Positions 6,348-10,278 of a stretch of 10,278 nucleotides of DNA are shown here, one piece after another. A model generated the notes under the pieces. That model saw nothing but the letters and a program-made list of their open reading frames with translations. It ran no database searches and was not told where the DNA came from. The position numbers were made by a program, and so were the translations under genes. The stretch's first letter is position 1, and each line of letters opens with the position of its first letter. Source of the DNA: Actinomycetes bacterium (GTDB lineage: Bacteria > Actinomycetota > Acidimicrobiia > Acidimicrobiales > Palsa-688); assembly GCA_021796905.1 (NCBI GenBank), contig JAKABK010000034.1:1-10278 (forward strand). Direction: 5' to 3'.

Positions 6348-7301
6348 TTGGCGAGCTACCTGCTCAAACGTGTCGGCTTGGCGCTGCTCACGCTGGTGCT
6401 GCTCAGCGTGATCGTGTTCCTCGCCGGACGGGTACTGCCCGGCAACCCGGGGCGGGCGGTCCTCGGGCACACCGCATCGGCCCAGGCGGTGGCTGCGTTC
6501 AACCACAAGCTCGGACTGGACCGCCCGCTCGCCGTCCAGTACTGGAGCTGGGTCACGGGCCTGCTGCAGGGCAACCTGGGGACCTCCTACCAGTACCAGG
6601 CCCCGGTCGGCCAGTTCCTCTGGCCCGCTGCCCTCAAGTCACTGAAGCTCGCCGCGGTCGCGTTCGTGATCGTCGTGCCGCTGTCGATCCTCGGTGGGGT
6701 GGTCGCCGCCCTCCGGCGCGGTCGGGCCGTCGACCGGGTCATCAGCACCACCGGGCTGTCCCTGTCGACGGTCCCCGAGTTCGTCTCGGGGATCGTGCTG
6801 ATCGTGATCTTCGCGATCGAGCTGAAGGTCCTTCCGCCGACGGCCAACCCGCCGCCGGGGTCCGGGTTCGGGACCCAGCTGCGATACCTGATCCTGCCGG
6901 CCTTCCCGCTCGTGTTCATCCTGTTCGGCTACATCGCCCGGATGGCCCGGGCGGGCACGGTCGAGGCGCTCGAGTCCGACTACGTGCGGACTGCCACCTT
7001 GAAGGGACTGCCCGGCCGGACGGTGGTGCTCCGTCACGTGTTGCGCAACTCGCTGCTGCCGACGATCACCGTGATCGCCACCCAGACCGGTTACCTGATC
7101 GGGGGACTGGTGGTGACCGAGACGCTGTTCAACTACCCGGGGATGGGACGTCTCATCTTCAACGCCGCCCAGAACAAGGACTTCCCGATGCTCGAGGCCG
7201 GTGTGCTCATGATCGGGGTGGTCTACCTGGTCGCTACCCTCGTCGCCGACGTGGCCTACACGGTGCTCAACCCGCGCCTGCGCCTGCAGGGCGCCGAGTG
7301 A
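6348..7301 (+). CDS. ABC transporter permease, DppB/OppB family
   Basis: This 317-residue inner-membrane subunit forms half of the translocation channel of a peptide-class importer. It opens with the family signature YLLKRVGLALLTLVLLSVIV (4-23), the first membrane helix. An external region with LGLDRPLAVQYWSWV (55-69) and GNLGTS (75-80) follows, and further helices lie near 100-120, 143-160, 180-197, 240-258 and 283-303. The cytoplasmic EAA coupling loop, which contacts the ATPase, is around 209-238 (SDYVRTATLKG, then RHVLRNSLLP). ETLFNYPGMGRL (258-269) is also typical. The start is TTG at 6348, chosen because AGGAGGG (6336-6342) lies 5 bases upstream and the N-terminus then matches the family. 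It is the first gene of the transporter operon and is divergent from the lyase-like gene. Its stop overlaps an ATG as TGATG (7299-7303). Confidence 0.93.
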   Translation: MASYLLKRVGLALLTLVLLSVIVFLAGRVLPGNPGRAVLGHTASAQAVAAFNHKLGLDRPLAVQYWSWVTGLLQGNLGTSYQYQAPVGQFLWPAALKSLKLAAVAFVIVVPLSILGGVVAALRRGRAVDRVISTTGLSLSTVPEFVSGIVLIVIFAIELKVLPPTANPPPGSGFGTQLRYLILPAFPLVFILFGYIARMARAGTVEALESDYVRTATLKGLPGRTVVLRHVLRNSLLPTITVIATQTGYLIGGLVVTETLFNYPGMGRLIFNAAQNKDFPMLEAGVLMIGVVYLVATLVADVAYTVLNPRLRLQGAE

Positions 7302-7318
7302 TGCGGGTCCTGCACTGA
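7301..7318 (+). other. Possible five-codon coupling minicistron (MRVLH)
   Basis: Between the two permeases the sequence TGATG occurs twice. The first permease stop overlaps an ATG (7301) that opens a five-codon frame. That frame's TGA (7316-7318) overlaps the ATG of the second permease. No ribosome binding site is evident before 7318, so ribosomes could be relayed through this tiny frame by termination-reinitiation. Direct reinitiation across the 16 bases from 7301 to 7318 would explain the data equally well. The peptide itself need not have a function. Confidence 0.35.
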
Positions 7319-8298
7319 TGGCCACCACCGAGCAGGGCGACAGCAGCGCCGGGGCGGGGAGCTTGTCACCGGGTGGTGCCGGCTCGCCGGAGGTGGTCGA
7401 CCCGCTGCTGGCGCTCGCGCTCGCCGACCACGAGCTGCGCACGGCCGGGACGATGGCGGTCTCTGCCGGTCGGATCCGCCGCGAGCAGCTGAGGCTGCTG
7501 GTGCGCTCCAAGACCTTCCTCGTCGGGGCGGCGATCCTGGTCTTCTGGATCGTCTGCGCGATCTTCGGGGGGTTGTTCAGGCCCTACAACCCTCTCGCCC
7601 AGAACCTGCTGGCCACCAACCAGGCACCCTCGGCCGCCCACTGGTTCGGCACCGACAACCTGGGTCGTGACGTGGCCTCCAGGGTCATCATGGGGTCCCG
7701 CCAGATCCTCGTCGTAGCTCCCGTCGCGTCTCTGCTCGGCACGATCCTCGGCACCGCCCTCGGGTTGTTGCAGGGCTACTACAGGGGGGCGCTCGACAGC
7801 CTCACCGGAAGGGTCGTCGACGCCTTCCTCGCCCTGCCGATCGTGATAGTCGCCTTCTTGTTCATAGTCGCCGCGGGTCCCTCGGTCGCGACGCTGATAG
7901 TCGTGATCGGCTTCGCCTTCGGGATAGTGATCTCCCGCACGGTGCGGACCGCGGTGCTCCAGGAGCGTGAGCTCGACTACATCGCCGCCGCCCGCCTGAG
8001 GGGGGAGGGGGCGGTCCACACCATGTTCGTCGAGATCCTGCCGAACGTGGCCGGGCCGATCATCGTCGAGTTCACCGTCCGTCTCGGCTACGCGGTGTTC
8101 ACCGTGGCGACCCTGTCGTTCCTCGGTTTCGGTATCCAGCCGCCGACCCCCGACTGGGGGGCCGACATCGCCGCTACCTACAGCTACCTGTCCGCCGGCT
8201 ACTGGTGGGAGACCCTGTTCCCCGCCCTGGCCATCGCCTCGCTGATCACGGCCATCAACCTGGTCGGCGACGCCATCGAATCGGTGATCATCCAATGA
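7318..8298 (+). CDS. ABC transporter permease, DppC/OppC family
   Basis: This 326-residue second channel subunit of the importer has a hydrophilic, low-complexity N-terminus of about 64 residues, longer than in many DppC proteins. The first membrane helix is at about 66-86. Family signatures follow: HWFGTDNLGRDVASRVIMGS (108-127), GYYRGALDSLTGRVVDAFLA (153-172), the EAA coupling loop (about 216-243, with LDYIAAARLRGE and EILPN) and LSFLGFGIQPPTPDWG (266-281), then a last helix near 300-318. The ATG at 7318 is part of a TGATG overlap and lacks a clear ribosome binding site. A later in-frame ATG at 7453 (before AVSAGRIRRE) is an alternative start that would remove the extension. The stop overlaps the ATPase start as ATGA (8295-8298), indicating translational coupling. 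Four rare ATA isoleucine codons cluster in the membrane segments at 177-203. Confidence 0.93.
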   Translation: MATTEQGDSSAGAGSLSPGGAGSPEVVDPLLALALADHELRTAGTMAVSAGRIRREQLRLLVRSKTFLVGAAILVFWIVCAIFGGLFRPYNPLAQNLLATNQAPSAAHWFGTDNLGRDVASRVIMGSRQILVVAPVASLLGTILGTALGLLQGYYRGALDSLTGRVVDAFLALPIVIVAFLFIVAAGPSVATLIVVIGFAFGIVISRTVRTAVLQERELDYIAAARLRGEGAVHTMFVEILPNVAGPIIVEFTVRLGYAVFTVATLSFLGFGIQPPTPDWGADIAATYSYLSAGYWWETLFPALAIASLITAINLVGDAIESVIIQ

Positions 8299-10278
8299 CC
8301 CTGACCGACCCAACCGAGCTCGGGGCGAACCTGGGGCGCACCGACGCTCTTCACGTCGAGCACCTCGACGTCGCCTACCGGGTTCGGGGGCGGGACCGCC
8401 TCACCCTCCGCGACGTCGGTTTCCGCATCGGAGCGCGGGAGTCCTTCGGGCTGGTCGGCGAGTCCGGCTGCGGGAAGTCGACAACGGTCCAGGCGGTGAC
8501 CCGTTACCTGCCCCGCAACGGCCGGGTCACCCGCGGTTCGATCACCGTCGCCGGAGGAGACCTGATGGCGATGGGAGCCGAGGGCCTGCGCCGCCTCAGG
8601 TCACGAACGGTGTCGGTCGTCTACCAGGAACCGGGAAGGGCGCTCAACCCGTCGATGCGGATCGGCCGGCAGGTCGCCGAGGTCTTCGAGGTGGAGGGCA
8701 GCGGACGGCGCGAAGCCCTGGACCGGGCGGAAGAGGCGCTGCGGATGGTCCAGATCGCCGACCCCGGCCGGGTGCTGCGCTCCTATCCCCACCAGCTGTC
8801 GGGGGGGATGCTCCAGCGGGTGGTGATAGCGATGGCGATCGCGGTCGAACCCACCTTGTTGATCCTCGACGAGCCGACCACCGCCCTCGACGCCACGGTC
8901 GAAGCGGAGGTGCTCGAGCTGATCTCGGCGCTGCGCGAGCAGGTCGAAACCGCCGTGCTGTTCATCAGCCACAACCTGGCGGTGATCGCCAAGATGTGCG
9001 ACCGGGTCGGGGTGATGTACGCCGGCGAGATCATCGAGCAGGGACCGGCCCGCCGGGTCTTCGAGGAGCCCCACCACCCCTACACCGTCGGCCTGCTGCG
9101 CTGTGTCCCCCGCCGGGGGCAACGCAAGGACCACCACCGCCTCGACACGATCCCCGGGTTCCTGCCGAGCCCCGGGGAGGTGCCCGAGGGGTGCATCTTC
9201 GCGTCCCGTTGCGGCCTCGCCGACGACCACTGCCGGGCCGAGGCGCCCCTGATGGAGAGCGCCGGGCCTGGGCGGGGGGTGCGCTGCTTCAAGCCCGAGC
9301 AGGCGTCGTCGATCCCCCGCTCGACCCCCGAGGACCTGGAGATCCGAGCCGGGCGCGTCTCGCCGGAGCCGGTGGTCCGCCTCGAGCACGTCTCCAAGAC
9401 CTACACCGCCCGGGGGGAGGCGGTCCGGGCGCTGGTCGACGTCGACCTCGAGCTGTACCCGGGTGAGACCCTGGGAGTGGTCGGCGAGTCGGGGTGCGGC
9501 AAGACCACCCTCGCCCGGGTGCTGCTCGGCCTCACCCCCGCCGACACGGGCTCGAAGATGCAGCTGGGGGGCCGCGACCTGGCGCCGGTCGCCGGCCGCC
9601 GGAGCCGTGACGAGCTGCGCTCGCTGCAGATCGTGTTCCAGAACCCCGACTCGGCGCTGAACCGGCGCCACAGCGTCCGCCACATCGTCGGTCGGGCCCT
9701 CACCAAGCTCGGCGGGGTCACCGGGGACCACCACGAGCAGCGCCTCCTCGAGATCATCGCGTCGGTCCGCATGGAGCCCCGGCACCTGCCGATGCGCCCG
9801 GCCCAGCTGTCGGGGGGACTGAAGCAGCGGGTGGCGATCGCCCGGGCGTTCGCCGGGGCGCCATCGGTGCTGGTCTGTGACGAGCCGACCTCCGCTCTCG
9901 ACGTGTCGGTGCAGGCGGCGATCCTCAACCTGCTCGTCGACCTGCAGAGCCGTGAGCAGGTGAGCTACGTGTTCATCTCCCACGACCTCGGCGTGGTCCG
10001 CTACCTCTCGGACCGGATCGCCGTGCTCTACCTGGGCCGGATCATGGAGTACGGGCCGGCGGAGTCGGTCTTCGCCGGCCCCCACCACCCCTACACCGAG
10101 GCGCTCCTGTCCGCGGTCCCGACCCTCGACGGCACCGGACGGGAGCGGATCAAGCTCGAGGGGGAGATCCCCAGCCCGGCCGACCCGCCCTCGGGCTGCG
10201 TGTTCCACACCCGCTGCCCCCGGCGGTTGGTCGACGGTACCTGCGAACGGGTCGAGCCACCCCTCCGGGAGCTCACTC
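8295..10278 (+). CDS. Fused double ABC ATPase of a peptide-class importer, DppD-DppF type (3' end beyond window)
   Basis: The frame is open from ATG 8295 to the window end (661 codons, no stop reached) and contains two complete nucleotide-binding domains in one chain. Domain 1 has Walker A GESGCGKST (55-63), Q-loop YQEP, signature LSGGMLQ (168-174), Walker B with Asp192-Glu193 in LILDEPTTALD, and switch histidine in FISHNLAV. Domain 2 has Walker A GESGCGKTT (397-405), Q-loop FQNP, signature LSGGLKQ (505-511), Walker B Asp529-Glu530, and switch histidine in FISHDLGV. Both sites look catalytically intact. Each domain ends in the oligopeptide-transporter tail (PHHPYT, then a cysteine cluster: Cys300, 306, 313, 331 in the first; Cys635, 641, 650 in the second, with a possible fourth beyond the window). 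Similar tails in mycobacterial Opp/Dpp ATPases bind an iron-sulfur cluster. The protein would power the two upstream permeases at the cytoplasmic face. The start overlaps the permease stop (ATGA). A single-chain double ATPase is common for this class in actinobacteria. Confidence 0.95.
   Translation, partial: MTLTDPTELGANLGRTDALHVEHLDVAYRVRGRDRLTLRDVGFRIGARESFGLVGESGCGKSTTVQAVTRYLPRNGRVTRGSITVAGGDLMAMGAEGLRRLRSRTVSVVYQEPGRALNPSMRIGRQVAEVFEVEGSGRREALDRAEEALRMVQIADPGRVLRSYPHQLSGGMLQRVVIAMAIAVEPTLLILDEPTTALDATVEAEVLELISALREQVETAVLFISHNLAVIAKMCDRVGVMYAGEIIEQGPARRVFEEPHHPYTVGLLRCVPRRGQRKDHHRLDTIPGFLPSPGEVPEGCIFASRCGLADDHCRAEAPLMESAGPGRGVRCFKPEQASSIPRSTPEDLEIRAGRVSPEPVVRLEHVSKTYTARGEAVRALVDVDLELYPGETLGVVGESGCGKTTLARVLLGLTPADTGSKMQLGGRDLAPVAGRRSRDELRSLQIVFQNPDSALNRRHSVRHIVGRALTKLGGVTGDHHEQRLLEIIASVRMEPRHLPMRPAQLSGGLKQRVAIARAFAGAPSVLVCDEPTSALDVSVQAAILNLLVDLQSREQVSYVFISHDLGVVRYLSDRIAVLYLGRIMEYGPAESVFAGPHHPYTEALLSAVPTLDGTGRERIKLEGEIPSPADPPSGCVFHTRCPRRLVDGTCERVEPPLRELT

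Noticed and set aside
6287..7318. 343-codon plus-strand frame overlapping the first permease
   Set aside because: It is an out-of-frame shadow of the DppB-type permease. Only its last five codons were kept, as a possible coupling minicistron.
8601..10208. 535-codon open frame on the minus strand
   Set aside because: It is the antisense shadow of the double ATPase; the plus strand has all ABC motifs in frame with correct spacing.

Overview
The window looks like chromosomal DNA from a very GC-rich actinobacterium (roughly 70% GC or more by eye, with G/C at nearly every third codon position). The strongest lineage clue is the first gene, a PriA that keeps its zinc-binding cysteines but has lost the ATPase/helicase motifs, as is characteristic of Actinomycetota. 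The substrate-binding protein also has a style of leader (cytoplasmic extension, twin-arginine motif, then lipobox) common in high-GC Gram-positive lineages. I cannot assign a genus; a deep-branching class such as Acidimicrobiia is a guess.

Layout: (1) 1-1631, the 3' part of priA. (2) 1632-1808, a leader region with a candidate extended -10 promoter, two competing inverted repeats and a leader hairpin. (3) 1809-3539, a Tat-type lipoprotein of the family-5 (peptide/nickel/opine/glutathione class) ABC solute-binding proteins, followed by a strong stem-loop. (4) 3662-4711, a cysteine-dioxygenase-like cupin fused to a rhodanese domain. (5) 4767-6245 on the minus strand, a divergent histidine/phenylalanine ammonia-lyase (HAL/PAL) fold protein whose cofactor-forming Ala-Ser-Gly site reads Phe-Ala-Gly. 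A hairpin lies between these two convergent genes. (6) 6246-6347, a short divergent intergenic region with mirrored TACGCT boxes. (7) 6348-10278, a tightly coupled plus-strand operon: DppB-type permease (TTG start), DppC-type permease, and a fused double ATPase (DppD-DppF type). The ATPase remains open at the window end.

How it may work together: the lipoprotein and the permease/ATPase operon have all the parts of a peptide-class ABC importer, although the binding-protein gene is separated from the rest by the two metabolic genes. The dioxygenase-rhodanese fusion points to thiol or sulfane-sulfur oxidation. The lyase-like protein points to amino-acid-like substrates, but probably with chemistry other than MIO-dependent ammonia elimination. 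A reasonable but unproven reading is an import-and-catabolism locus for a sulfur-containing amino acid, peptide or thiol. The most unusual item is the apparently MIO-less lyase homologue. No RNA genes, mobile elements or CRISPR arrays were seen. There is no gene-free stretch longer than 300 bases.
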